DNA of 64,000 nucleotides, taken from positions 5,778 through 69,777 of the forward strand of contig CAZUBO010000002.1 of assembly GCA_964618955.1 (NCBI GenBank), given 5' to 3'. The DNA is from JAKLIH01 sp964618955. Its GTDB lineage: Bacteria > Patescibacteriota > Minisyncoccia > UBA6257 > JAKLIH01. Positions 10,936-21,256 of the stretch are shown one piece after another (the first letter of the stretch is position 1; each line of letters begins with the position of its first letter). The notes below the pieces were generated by a model. That model worked only from the letters and a program-made list of their open reading frames with translations, did no database searches and was not told the DNA's origin. The position numbers and the translations under genes were made by a program.

Positions 10936-12780
10936 ATGATAAACACAAATGAAGAAAAAAATGCAAAGATCAATCCCTACAGTAGTGTAGGTGGTAGACC
11001 AGTTGCAAAAAAATTAGTACCTAGAAGGTACGCTCCTAGACCAGGAGCTACTAGAAGACCGGTTACAATACTAAAGTCTAAAGAAAAATCTACTGGAGAT
11101 AATGAACCAGTAAAGATAATGGCTTTGGGAGGATTGGGAGAATTCGGTAGAAATATGTTCGTAATTGAATATAAAAAAGAATGTATTATCGTCGATATGG
11201 GGCTTAGATTCCCAGAAGAGAATATGCCAGGAATTGATTTTATCATTCCTAGCATTGAATACTTTGAGAACAATCGAGATTTAAAGATCTTGGGAGTTTT
11301 CATTTCGCATGCGCATTACGACCATTTAGGAGCTGTACCATATTTAATTTCTAAATTAAATTACCCTCCTATATATACAACTCCTTTAACAAAAGAGATA
11401 ATCTTAAAGAGACAAGAAGAATTTACTCATCTAAAGAAGTTGGATATTAGAGTAGTTGATGCTGAGAAGATAAATAGAATTGAATTAAATAACTTTATAG
11501 TTAGTGTGTTCCATGTAAATCACAATGTTCCTGATTCAGTTGGGTTCTTTATTGAGACTCGCCAGGGTAATATTATGTATACGGGGGACTACAAGATTGA
11601 TTTTAATCCAATCTTTGATAGACCAGCAGACTTAACTAGAATAGTTAAATTAGCTTCTTTTGGAGTTGATTTATTAATGGCTGATAGTACTGGCGTAGAG
11701 CAAGAAGGACATTCAATATCCGAACAAGAGATATTCCAAAACTTAGAAATTGTTTTTATGAGAGCTAAGGGTAGAATTCTTTTGGCAACATTTGCTTCTT
11801 TAATCAGTAGATTACAACAAGCTTTGGTATTAGCTGAGAAGTTCAACCGTAAGGTTGTAATTAATGGCTATTCTATGAGAACCAACTTAGCAATTGCTAA
11901 GAAATTAGGTTATGTAAAGTCGGACTTAAAAACAATCATTGATGTTAAGGAGATGCATCATTACAAGCCAGAAGAGATTGTAATTTTAACTACTGGAGCT
12001 CAAGGTGAAGACAATGCTGGATTGATGAAGATTTTGAATCGTGAGAATAAAAACATTCGAATTCAACCAGGAGATACTATGATCTTTTCATCTTCAGTAA
12101 TTCCGGGTAACGAAATGGCAGTACAATGCTTGAAAGATAGCTTGACCAAACAAGGAGCTAATATCTACCATTACAAGATGCTAGATATCCATGCTTCGGG
12201 TCATGCTCATAAAGAAGATATCAAATTAATGTTGAATTTAATCAAGCCAAAACAAATGATGCCAGTTCATGGATTCTACTACATGCAAAAACTATTTAAT
12301 GATTTGGCTCAAGATGTTTTGGGTTTGAAAAAAGAAGATTGCATGTTAGCTAGTAATGGTCAAATTTTGGAATTAGTTAAAGGCAGAACCATAATTACTC
12401 CGAAGTTTGTTCCGGCTAACTACGTTATGGTAGACGGCTTAGGAGTAGGGGATGTTGGCGAAGTCGTATTACGTGATCGTCAGGCATTATCCAAAGACGG
12501 TATGTTCATAATCAACTTAATTATTGATCGTAAGACTAGAGATATCAAAGTTCTAGAGATTGTATCTCGTGGATTCATCTTTATGAAGGATTCTAATACT
12601 TTGATAAAAGATACTAGGGATAAGGTAGCGTCAATTGTTAATAAGAATATGACAAAGACTAATAACGAAGATGTTAATGAATCGTACTTAAGAAATATTT
12701 TGAGGGATGAAATTGGACTATTTTTGTTCCAAAAGATAGAGAGAAGACCAATGATTATTCCGATAGTTATGGAAATCTAA
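10936..12780 (+). CDS. Ribonuclease J
   Basis: 614-aa metallo-beta-lactamase/beta-CASP RNase (RNase J1/J2 family), with endo- and 5'-3' exonuclease activity in mRNA decay and rRNA maturation. A basic, disordered N-terminal extension (~50 residues, PRRYAPRPGATRRP) precedes LGGLGEFGRNMFV. The metal-binding motif is SHAHYDHLGA, and later GDYKIDF, the beta-CASP SGHAHKED and MMPVHG motifs are all present. It needs no TGA codons. It is preceded by tRNA-Leu and ends at a strong terminator, so it is monocistronic. Together with pnp in this window it indicates a Gram-positive-type decay machinery. Confidence 0.95.
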   Translation: MINTNEEKNAKINPYSSVGGRPVAKKLVPRRYAPRPGATRRPVTILKSKEKSTGDNEPVKIMALGGLGEFGRNMFVIEYKKECIIVDMGLRFPEENMPGIDFIIPSIEYFENNRDLKILGVFISHAHYDHLGAVPYLISKLNYPPIYTTPLTKEIILKRQEEFTHLKKLDIRVVDAEKINRIELNNFIVSVFHVNHNVPDSVGFFIETRQGNIMYTGDYKIDFNPIFDRPADLTRIVKLASFGVDLLMADSTGVEQEGHSISEQEIFQNLEIVFMRAKGRILLATFASLISRLQQALVLAEKFNRKVVINGYSMRTNLAIAKKLGYVKSDLKTIIDVKEMHHYKPEEIVILTTGAQGEDNAGLMKILNRENKNIRIQPGDTMIFSSSVIPGNEMAVQCLKDSLTKQGANIYHYKMLDIHASGHAHKEDIKLMLNLIKPKQMMPVHGFYYMQKLFNDLAQDVLGLKKEDCMLASNGQILELVKGRTIITPKFVPANYVMVDGLGVGDVGEVVLRDRQALSKDGMFIINLIIDRKTRDIKVLEIVSRGFIFMKDSNTLIKDTRDKVASIVNKNMTKTNNEDVNESYLRNILRDEIGLFLFQKIERRPMIIPIVMEI

Positions 12781-12785
12781 ATTAA

Positions 12786-12812
12786 AAACAACCGCTTAAA
12801 GGCGGTTGTTTT
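12786..12812 (+). terminator. Intrinsic terminator after RNase J
   Basis: Stem AACAACCGC / GCGGTTGTT with loop TTAAAG, followed by T-rich sequence; it faces the convergent tRNA-Arg. Confidence 0.85.
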
Positions 12813-12818
12813 GCTATG

Positions 12819-12890
12819 TCTCCCTGAGAGGAATCGAACCCCTATCAACAGCTTAGAAGGCTGTTGCTCTATCCATTGAGCTACAGGGAG
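12819..12890 (-). tRNA. tRNA-Arg (anticodon TCT)
   Basis: Read on the minus strand: acceptor CTCCCTG / CAGGGAG, D arm TAGCTCAATGGATAGAGC, anticodon loop CTTCTAA (TCT) and T loop GGTTCGATTCC. CCA is not encoded. Confidence 0.94.
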
Positions 12891-12989
12891 GAATTAAATT
12901 AATAATTCTATCTTAGCATATTTGACATTTGAAATCAAGACATTTATTTGCTATACTATACTTATCTAATAATGGCTTAAACTTTAAAG

Positions 12990-13604
12990 ATGAAAAAATT
13001 ATTAATGTTCTTAATTCCAGCTTTGCTGATTGTATTAGTTATACTACTAGTAATTAAAAATACCGCTAAAGGCTTAGTTGGCACTATCAAAAGTATTGAT
13101 AATGATAGTCGAACTATTGTGATTTACGATGGGTTACAAGATATGAAGTTGAATATTACTAATACTACTAAATTATTGGATGTTAGGAATCAACCAACAA
13201 TTTTTAGTGAATTTAATGTTGGTTTTGAAGTTGAAGTTTGATTCAAAAAGAATAACGAAGAATTAGTTGTTGAGAAGATTAGAATTACTAAAGCTCCTAA
13301 TATATTAATTCTATCGCCAAGTAATAATGATGTAGTTAAGAGAGAATTTAAAGTTAGTGGTTCAGCTAGAGTATTTGAAAATGTTTTACAAGTAGAAGTT
13401 ACTAATGCTGATAATAACCAATCGTTGTATAAGAAAACGGTAATGGCTTCACCAATTGATATTGGATTATTCGGACCATTTGAAACGGAAATTAATATTA
13501 GTAATTATCCTGAAGTCAAGAATATCCGATTGGATGCTTTTCAGTATTCAGCTAAAGATGGATCCGTTACTGATAAGACTAGTATTAACTTAGAAGTTAA
13601 TTAA
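12990..13604 (+). CDS. Membrane-anchored Gmad2 (Ig-like) domain protein
   Basis: 204-aa envelope protein. An N-terminal membrane helix or uncleaved signal (residues 4-24) leads to a small beta-rich domain (GLVGTIKSIDNDSRTIVI). A C-terminal Gmad2-type immunoglobulin-like domain starts around residue 110: ILSPSNNDVVKREFKVSGSARVFE followed by AFQYSAKDGS. SGxARVFE and YSAKDGS are the signature of Gmad2, found in sporulation and surface proteins of Gram-positives and CPR. One TGA-coded Trp (13239-13241) lies between the domains. It is 17 bp before an LCP-family gene, suggesting a shared cell-wall role. The ligand is unknown. Confidence 0.85.
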
Positions 13605-13621
13605 TATATTAAAACTATTAA

Positions 13622-14587
13622 ATGAAATTGAATAGAGGCTTTATTGAAAATATATTTGTAATTACAGCACTATCAATAATAGTAGCCTTTTCAGCATTCA
13701 TTTCAAAACAAACAAAGGAGGTAGAGATTTTTAAATTAAAGACAGTGAATAATGTCATACATAATTTTAAAGATAAAAATATTTTAGTTTTAGGTATTGC
13801 CGGATTTGAAAGCAATGGACCATTGCTAACTGATGTTATGATGGTAGTAAATGTTAATACTGAGAAGGCGAGTATAAAGGCAGTTTCAATTCCTAGAGAT
13901 TTGCTAGTTAATATCGAGAAGACCGAGAAATTTACAAAGATAAATAACCTGCTAACAGTTGATAATCCAAAATTGAAAATTAAGAATACGGATTTAATTA
14001 AGAATAAGATTGCTCAGATTACAGGATTAAAGATTGATAATTTGGTGATTGTTGATTTGGATGGTTTTCGATATTTTATTGATGCTATTGGTGGAATTAA
14101 TGTCTACTTAGATAAGCCACTATATGATCCAAAATTAGCTAATCCGGATAATCCTAATGAACGATTCTCTTTAGAAGCTGGTTGGAATTTCTTGGATGGC
14201 AAGAAGGCAGCAAAGTTTGTTCGATCACGTTATGCTGCTACGGGAGACTTTTCGAGAATCGATCATCAGCATGACTTATTAATGTCGGTATTTCAGAAGC
14301 TAAAGAAGATAAATGCTTTTACAAATCCAGTAATGCTATACAAGATCTATAGTAGTTGAAGTGGTTATCTATATACTGATTTAAATATTAATGATGGTTT
14401 TAAATTATTGCCTTTAGCAAAAACTTTAAATAACAAGAATATATCTTTTACAACTATTAGTTATTCTCAGCCCAATCCGCTATTAATGTCGAGCAGTTCG
14501 GATATAAATGGATATTTTCTAATGCCTCGTATTGGGTTAGAGAATTACACTGATATCCAGAATTATATTTATGATTATATTTATTAA
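13622..14587 (+). CDS. LytR-CpsA-Psr (LCP) family phosphotransferase
   Basis: 321-aa membrane-anchored protein with an N-terminal helix (residues 9-27) and an extracytoplasmic LCP domain. Visible LCP motifs are NILVLGIAGFE, LLTDVMMVVNVN, AVSIPRDLLVNI (polyprenyl-phosphate binding, with the conserved Arg/Asp), the VDLDGF segment and DGKKAAKFVRSRYA near residue 200. LCP enzymes transfer lipid-linked glycopolymers to peptidoglycan, which fits the polysaccharide operon 2 kb downstream. A TGA-coded Trp occurs at 14357-14359 (SSWSGYL). It ends 2 bp before pth. Confidence 0.92.
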
Positions 14588-14589
14588 CC

Positions 14590-15180
14590 ATGGAAACAAA
14601 GAATAATAAAAAAATATTAGTAGGATTAAATAATCCAGGATCAAAGTATGATAATACTCCCCATAATATCGGGAAGGTGTTTTTGGAATGATTGGTTGAT
14701 AAGTTAGCTGAGGACGGGAAGATTGAATCCGGATTAAAATGAAAAGATGATAAGAAGATATCAGCTAAGATACTAGAGATTACTATTGGACACAAAGATA
14801 TTGTTTTAATTCTGCCAAAGACTTTTATGAATAATTCGGGGTTAGCAGTTGTGAAGGCTTTGAACTACTACAAGATCGATATGAAGGGATTGATGGTAGT
14901 TCATGATGAAGCTGATATGCTTATAGGGAAGGCTAAATTAGGTTTTAGCCATTCAGCGGCTGGACATAATGGAGTTGATTCAATAATTCAGAATTTAAAG
15001 ACTCAGTCTTTTTGAAGATATCGTATTGGGATAAGACCAATAGATATTTCGGAATCTAAATATCAATTCAAAGCCGGGGATTACGTAGTAAAGGCAATGA
15101 CTAAAGAGAATCAAAAGATTCTATTCAATAGCTTTGAAAAGTACTATTTAGACATCATGAGATGGATAGTAAATAGCTAA
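14590..15180 (+). CDS. pth: Peptidyl-tRNA hydrolase
   Basis: 196-aa enzyme releasing peptides from drop-off peptidyl-tRNAs. The family pattern is clear: VGLNNPGSKY, the catalytic His in NTPHNIG (residue 25), TFMNNSGLAV, VVHDEADM with the catalytic-site Asp, and AAGHNGVDSI. The usual Arg of TRHNxG is Pro here. Four or more Trp codons are TGA (LEWLVDK, LKWKDD, FWRYRIG). The start at 14590 is 2 bp after the LCP stop, so translation is probably coupled. Confidence 0.93.
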
Positions 15181-15182
15181 TA

Positions 15183-15211
15183 ATGTGGTACTACATAAAG
15201 TAGTACCACAT
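15183..15211. repeat. 12-bp perfect inverted repeat between pth and the GGAGG gene
   Basis: ATGTGGTACTAC, a 5-nt loop (ATAAA) and the exact complement. It lies right after the pth stop and directly before the next promoter's -35, so it may serve as operator, terminator stem or both. There is no T-run behind it. Confidence 0.7.
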
Positions 15212-15212
15212 C

Positions 15213-15241
15213 TTGATTTATATAAGATTGTGTGGTAGATT
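15213..15241 (+). promoter_or_regulatory. Promoter of the small GGAGG-led gene
   Basis: TTGATT (15213-15218), a 17-bp spacer and TAGATT (15236-15241); it abuts the 12-bp inverted repeat. Confidence 0.5.
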
Positions 15242-15278
15242 AGGGTTAGCTATTTTCATAAATTATTGGAGGTTTTTT

Positions 15279-15647
15279 ATGACAAGATTTCGCGAGATTG
15301 ACGGTTCCGTGAGCGATGTAAAACGTGGTAAAATTCGCACACCAGAAGAATTGTATTTGATGCTAGGGGATGCATCTGAAGAAGAGGAAAAGTTTATAAT
15401 CGATTATTTACAAAAACACAAATTCCGAAGTAATGTCTCTATTTCAGAAACAATTCTTGTAAGAGACAAGCGGGTTATCGTTAAATCTATGGAAAAAGGG
15501 ATTCCACCTTTTTCTTCTCCATTGGAATCTATTGTAGGTAATGAAACGATTATTCATCCAGATGGATTAGAAATCGTTCCATTAACACTAACAGAACAAA
15601 TAAACCTCAAAATAATCGCCGACACTTATAGAGTATTATATCAGTAG
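15279..15647 (+). CDS. Hypothetical protein with strong Shine-Dalgarno, possibly acquired
   Basis: 122 aa, not recognised: MTRFREIDGSVSDVKRGKIR..., mixed alpha/beta in appearance, charged, with no membrane segment. The start at 15279 is chosen because GGAGG lies 6 bp upstream (15269-15273), the only classic ribosome site noticed in the window. A longer frame from 15213 would cover the promoter. The gene uses more GC-ending and CGN codons than its neighbours, has no TGA and no Trp, and is bounded by its own promoter and a GC-rich terminator. These traits suggest a foreign or phage-like origin, but no mobile gene is next to it. Confidence 0.65.
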   Translation: MTRFREIDGSVSDVKRGKIRTPEELYLMLGDASEEEEKFIIDYLQKHKFRSNVSISETILVRDKRVIVKSMEKGIPPFSSPLESIVGNETIIHPDGLEIVPLTLTEQINLKIIADTYRVLYQ

Positions 15648-15671
15648 AGTGGCGATTAACGGCAGCAACTT

Positions 15672-15711
15672 GGTCGGAGCAAGCTTTATAGCTCCGACCT
15701 CGTTTTTATTT
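15672..15711 (+). terminator. Intrinsic terminator after the GGAGG-led gene
   Basis: Stem GGTCGGAGC / GCTCCGACC (15672-15680 / 15691-15699) with a T-rich tail. It is unusually GC-rich for this window. Confidence 0.85.
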
Positions 15712-15715
15712 ATTT

Positions 15716-15748
15716 TAAAACCACCTATAATATATCTAGGTGGTTTTA
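15716..15748 (-). terminator. Terminator hairpin downstream of tRNA-Pro
   Basis: AAAACCACCTA / TAGGTGGTTTT with a short A+T loop, T-rich on either strand. It probably ends the minus-strand tRNA-Pro transcript. Confidence 0.75.
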
Positions 15749-15752
15749 ATCT

Positions 15753-15826
15753 TGGTCGGGGTGCTGAGAATCGAACTCAGACCGCATGCTCCCAAAGCAC
15801 GCATACTACCACTATACGACACCCCG
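15753..15826 (-). tRNA. tRNA-Pro (anticodon TGG), CCA encoded
   Basis: Minus strand: acceptor CGGGGTG / CACCCCG, anticodon loop TTTGGGA (TGG), T loop GTTCGATTC, discriminator A and encoded CCA. Confidence 0.94.
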
Positions 15827-15892
15827 TTTTATTTGATTAAATACTAACAAATTTTAATCTAAAAATCAAGCTTTCAAACCCTTAGCTAGTGT

Positions 15893-15921
15893 TTGTTTTT
15901 ATGACGTTTTTGTGCTAAAAT
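15893..15921 (+). promoter_or_regulatory. Promoter of the polysaccharide operon
   Basis: TTGTTT (15893-15898), a 17-bp spacer, and TAAAAT (15916-15921). The -10 lies inside GTGCTAAAAT, the reverse complement of the ATTTTAGCAC motif repeated around two accessory promoters at 39.8 and 55.9 kb. Confidence 0.5.
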
Positions 15922-15951
15922 TGGGGTATATTAAACTAATATATTCAAAAT

Positions 15952-18063
15952 ATGAAACAATTAATTTCTGAAGGTAAGGAACTGAAAATATCAGAATTAC
16001 CAGTTCCAACAATAAATGATGACCAGATTTTGGTTCAGAATTACTATTCTATAATATCTACAGGGACAGAGATTTCTAATATTTCTTTTACGAAGGATCC
16101 TCTATACAAGAAGGTATTGAATTACCCTGATAAAATTCAAAAGGCTTTAAAGATGGTACAGACTAAAGGCTTAAGTGAAGTCTTACGTATTGGAATTGAT
16201 TTCTTGAATATTCCAAGGGAATGAGGATATAGCTCATGTGGGAAGGTTATTGAAGTTGGGAAGAATATCAAAGACATCAAGGTTGGCGATATGGTAGCTT
16301 GTGCTGGGGCTGGGAAGGCCAATCATGCTGAGTATGTCGCAATACCAGAGAATTTAGCAGTCAGAGTTCCTAATAATGTAAATTGCAAGGATGCTAGTAT
16401 TACTACTATTGGAGCTATTGCTATGCAAGGAGTTAGACAATGCAATCCTTTAATTGGAGAGACTATTGTTGTAGTTGGATTAGGACTGATTGGACAATTA
16501 ACAGCTTTGATTTTAAAAGCTAATGGAGTTAGAGTTATTGGAATTGAAACTAATGAAGCAAGAATTAAATTAGCTTTGAAGAATGGAATTAAAGATATTG
16601 TAAATCCAATAACCCAAAATATCATAAATGAAGTTAAGTTTTTGAATTCTAATTTAGTTGACGGTGTTATCATTACGGCTTCAAGTAAGGATAACAAACT
16701 AATCAATCAAGCTTTAGAAATTACTCGAAAGAGAGGTAGAGTTGTAGCAGTTGGTAATATTGGATTAAATATCTTACGATCAGCATGATATGAAAAAGAA
16801 ATAGATTTAAAGATTTCATATTCTTATGGTCCAGGAAGAGGTGACTATATGTACGAAGAGAAGGGAGTTGATTATCCAATGGAGTTTGTGCGTTTTACTG
16901 AGAAGAGGAATATGGAATCATTCTTGCTGTTATTGAATGATAAGGTTATTAATTTAGATGGGATAATTAATAAAGAAACAAGTATTGATAATTGCATTTC
17001 AATTTATCAAGAATTAAAAGAAAGACCAGAATGATTAGGGGTAGCAATCAAATATGCTTTTGAAGAACAAAAAGAAATTTCAAAAGTAGTTGAAATACCT
17101 TCTAATAAAGTTAGTGGTTCAAAAATTAGATTGGGAATTATTGGATTAGGGAATTTCTTTATGTCAACATTGTTACCAGCGATTAAAAAAGCTGAAGACT
17201 TAGAAGTTGTTGCTTTAGCTAATCGCAACAATATGAAGTTACAATACTTTAGTAAGAAGTTAAATGCTTCTATAATTACAACTGACTATGTTGAATTATT
17301 CAAGAACAAAGATATTGATTTAGTTATGGCGATAACCCGACATAACTTACATTTTGATTTGGTTAAAAAAGCTATTGAATTTAAAAAGAATTTGTTTATT
17401 GAAAAGCCGTTATGTATTAAGGAAGAAGAATTAAATGAAATTAAGAATTTAATTAATTCCAATTCAGAATTGCCTTTAATTAATATTGGTTTTAATCGTA
17501 GATTTTCTAGCTTAATTATGAAGCTAAAGGAGGTTTTGAATAACCCTGAAAAGCCTATGATTATTAACTATATGGTGAATAGTGAGAATTTTGATAAGAA
17601 TATGTGAGTAAATACTGAGGAGGGTGGTGGACAGATACTTGGAGAAGGCTGCGCTATGATTGATTTAGGACTATACTTGGTTGGAAGCGAGATTGTTTCG
17701 ATAAATACAAACAAAGTTAAAGACAATTTACATTTAGAGACTGGGAATATTGTAAGCAGTATTAGCTTTAAGAATGGATCAGTCTTTAATTTGATTTATA
17801 CAACTTTGGGGAATAAGAAATGGCCTAAGGAGAGTATTAATGTATTCTATGATGGGAATAACTATATGATAAATGATTTTAAAGAATTAAAATCAAGTAA
17901 TAAAAAATATTGTTTGAAGTTGAAAAAACAAGACAAGGGACATGTTAATGAGATTGGAAGATTAGGAAAAAGTTTGAAGGAAGGAGTTGGTTTAATTCCT
18001 TTGTCTGAAATTATCAGAGCAACTGAAATTGCTTTTGAGATTAATAAATCAAATAACAAATAA
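15952..18063 (+). CDS. Bi-domain oxidoreductase: zinc-type dehydrogenase fused to Gfo/Idh/MocA
   Basis: 703-aa two-domain enzyme. Residues 1 to ~370 are a medium-chain (zinc-alcohol type) dehydrogenase: MKQLISEGKELKISELPVP, then the Rossmann loop VVVGLGLIGQL near residue 180. From residue ~391 a second Rossmann domain of the Gfo/Idh/MocA family begins (LGIIGLGNFFMST) with the conserved FIEKPLCI motif. Such fusions occur in exopolysaccharide clusters next to AsnB-like and heparinase-like genes, as here, and are thought to modify nucleotide sugars. The frame reads through at least four TGA codons (for example EWGYSSCGK, EWLGVAI). It is the first gene of a tight seven-gene operon. The substrate is unknown. 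Confidence 0.9.
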
Positions 18064-18066
18064 CCT

Positions 18067-19956
18067 ATGTGTGGTTTTAGTGGAATCATTGATTTTGAAA
18101 AGAAGAATGATTTAGAATCAAATCTTAAGAAGGGAATTGATGAATTAATTCATCGGGGACCAGATAATCAAGGTTTGTATTTTGAAAAAGACTTAGGATT
18201 GTATTTTGGTTTTAATCGTTTAAAAATTATTGATTTAAAAGATGCTAGCAATCAACCATTTATAAGTGCTGATGGTTTGGTTATTATGATGTTTAATGGA
18301 GAGATATATAATTACAAAGAATTGAAAAAAGAATTAAATGAGTTTGAATTTAAAACTGATAGTGATACTGAAGTATTGTTGGCTTGCTATCAAAAGTTTG
18401 GATTGAAATTTTTAGATAAAATTGAAGGGATGTTTTCAATTTGTATTTTTGATAAAAATGAAAACAAAGTTTTGTTAATTCGAGACCGCTTAGGAATCAA
18501 ACCTTTGTTTTATTTGATTAATCAAAAACAAATTTTGTTTTCTTCAGAAATCAAATCAATTTTAAAGATGGATTTGATTAAAAAAGAAATTAATCCAACA
18601 GCAATAGATAATTATTTAACTTTTTTATGTACGATTGATAATCAAACTCCATTCTTAAATGTTTTGAAGTTAAGACCAGGAGAGATGATGGCTATAAACT
18701 TAAATGATAAAACAATTCTACATAATGAGTATTGAGATTTGAAGGTTAATGCAAATACTGAAAAAGAAGAAGATGTTATTAAAAATGTTTTTAAGAAGTT
18801 ATCGGATTCGATTACTGAACAGATGCAAGCTGATGTTGATTTTGGTTGTTTTTTGTCTGGTGGATTGGATTCAAGTTTAAATGCAGTTTTGATGTCAGAG
18901 AAGTTAGGAGTGCCTGTTAAGACTCTATCAGTATACTTTGATAGCCCAAAATACAATGAAATACAATATTCTAGGATGATTAGTGACAAATTAAAGGCTA
19001 CAAAGTTTGAGAAAGAAATTACTCAAAAAGACTTTTGATTGTTTTTAGATGAATTCAAATCAATAAATGACAGTTTAAATGGAGATTTAGTATGTTTTCC
19101 TTTGTATTTCTTATCGGAAATGACTCATTTGAATAATATCAAGATGATTCAAGTAGGAGAAGGGGCTGACGAGATCTTCTGCGGATATAGAAGGTTCAAA
19201 TATGCCAAAATGATATGGCTAATTGATTGGTTATGAAGTAAGACTATAAAGTGAGATTACAGGATTAAGAAGGGGTTGATGGTTTTAGTTGAGTGAATGC
19301 TAAAGAAGGATAGTATGGGTTTTGAAATGACTAGAAGATGAAAGAAGGGATTACCTTGATACTTTGGAGCTAATAATATCTTTACTGAATTTGAAAAAGA
19401 AAGTATCTTTGGAAGTGAATTTGGTAAGAATATTGATAAGAGATTTTCTGATAAAGTAATAAGCTTGCATTATAATTCAAAACATTCGGCATTACAGAAG
19501 ATAACATATCTAGAGACAAAATTAAGGTTACCAGAATTGTTACTGAATAGAGTAGATATGCTAACTATGAAGTTTTCAATTGAATCTCGGGTACCGTTCT
19601 TGAATTCTAAATTAGTAGAATATGTTTTTAATGTATCGGATGGTTTGAAATTGAAGAATAATACTACAAAATATTTGCTTAAAAAAGCAGCTTTTGGTAT
19701 TATACCTAATGAGATAATCGACCGTAAGAAGCAAGGATTCTGAGCACCGTTCTTAGAATGATATATGTTTGATAAAGAATTTAATGCCAAAATTCAAAGT
19801 TTGATTTTAAATTCAAAGTTATTAAAAGATAAAGTTTTGAAGACTGAATATGTTAAAGAATTATTGAAGGAATCAAAATTCAACGAAAGAACTATTTTAA
19901 AAGTTTGATCAATATTAATACTAAGTAATTTCTATGATTATTACTTTGCTGAATAA
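18067..19956 (+). CDS. Asparagine synthase (glutamine-hydrolysing)-like amidotransferase
   Basis: 629 aa, full AsnB architecture. The N-terminal glutaminase domain starts with the nucleophile Cys2 (MCGFSGII) and has HRGPDNQG and FNGEIYNYKEL. The C-terminal synthetase domain has the PP-loop SGGLDSSLNA and GEGADEIFCGYRRF. In polysaccharide clusters these proteins often amidate sugar acids rather than make asparagine, so aspartate is not a safe substrate call. TGA-coded Trp are frequent, including QGFWAPFLEW near the end. It starts 3 bp after the oxidoreductase gene, and its last 23 bp overlap the flippase gene. Confidence 0.9.
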
Positions 19957-21256
19957 AATTAAAAAGATAATTAATGAATCAAAGACATTAGTTAATATAT
20001 TTTTTACTTTTGGAGCTAGAATTCTAAAAGCTTTAACGATTTTTGTATTAATGATATTAGTAGCTAGGAAGTTTGGACCCGAAGGTAAGGGAATTATTAC
20101 TATGGCTTTGTTCTTGCCAGACTTTTTGTATTTCATGATGCATTTAGGATTAGGAAATGCTAGTATATTCTTTATTAGTAATTCGAATGAGGATGAGAAG
20201 ACAATATATAATAATTCGGTATGACAGGGGTTGGGGTTGAGTATATTAGCGATAACTATCGTATTAGTGTTAAGATTAGTTAATCCTAATGTATTAGGAA
20301 TTGGATTTCCTACTTCTTTACTATATATTGCTTTAGCGATTGTACCGTTTTCTTTTCTAGAGACATTCTTTGAGAATTTGTTTGCTGGCAAACAAGAATT
20401 TCGAATCTTTAATGGGATTATAATCTTGGATAGAATAGCATTGATAGTTGTAATGCTAGTTGCGTTTTTAAAATACAATATTAGTTTGAATTTTGTATTG
20501 AGTTTGATATTTATTAATTTGATTCTTCAAGTTACTACATATTTTGTTTTGTTAGTTAGAAGATACGGATTACCAAATATATTTAAATTCAATACTGGAT
20601 ATTTTAAGAAAGCAATTGACTTTGGATTTAGATCGTATTTGGCTTGTTTTTTATGCTATTTGGTATTGAGGTCAGACTTATATATGTTATCCGTTATGAA
20701 GGGAGTAAAGGATGTTGGATTGTATTCGGTAGCAACTAACTTTATTGACGCCATGCTACTATTATCAGGAAGTGCTTCAGCTGTTATCTTTCCTTTGATT
20801 AATAGGAACATATCTAGAGCTGGATATTATATCAAGAGGTTTACTAGCTTAATTTCTTTGGCTTCTTGTGGTATAATATTATTGACATTAGTATTTGGAA
20901 GACCTTTTATTAGTTTATTCTTTGGCCTTGAATTTGTATCAGCAAGTATGCCACTATATATATTATTGATTGCAATGTACTTCTGATCGCTATTAAGTAT
21001 TCTGACTCAATTCTTTGCTGCGAAGAACTATCCATGGAAGGCAGTATATATATGAATACCAGGGATAGTACTCAACATTGTGATAAATTGGATTTGAATA
21101 CCTAGGTACGGAATGTTAGCTGCAGCTTGATCATCAGTCATTGCTTATGCTTTAACTTTCTTCTTACATTTTTGGTTGATTCAAAAGTATGAGAGAATTA
21201 AATTAAAAGAATTAATTTTTCCTTGAATAATTAAAACAAATCATGAACAAATTTAA
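19934..21256 (+). CDS. Polysaccharide flippase (MATE/Wzx-like)
   Basis: 440-aa polytopic membrane protein with about 12 hydrophobic segments. The N-terminus ARILKALTIFVLMILVARKFGPEGKGI is typical of the oligosaccharide flippase family (MVF superfamily): a loop with R/KxxGPExxG after the first helix. It would move lipid-linked oligosaccharide units across the membrane for the products of the surrounding genes. It overlaps asnB by 23 bp and the following methyltransferase by 14 bp, so expression is coupled. Four or more TGA-coded Trp are in the second half. Confidence 0.88.

Noticed and set aside
10936..12780. tRNA-Trp(UCA) or release-factor genes as direct evidence for the code
   Set aside because: None is in the window; the five tRNAs are Gly-GCC, Leu-CAG, Arg-TCT, Pro-TGG and Leu-TAA.
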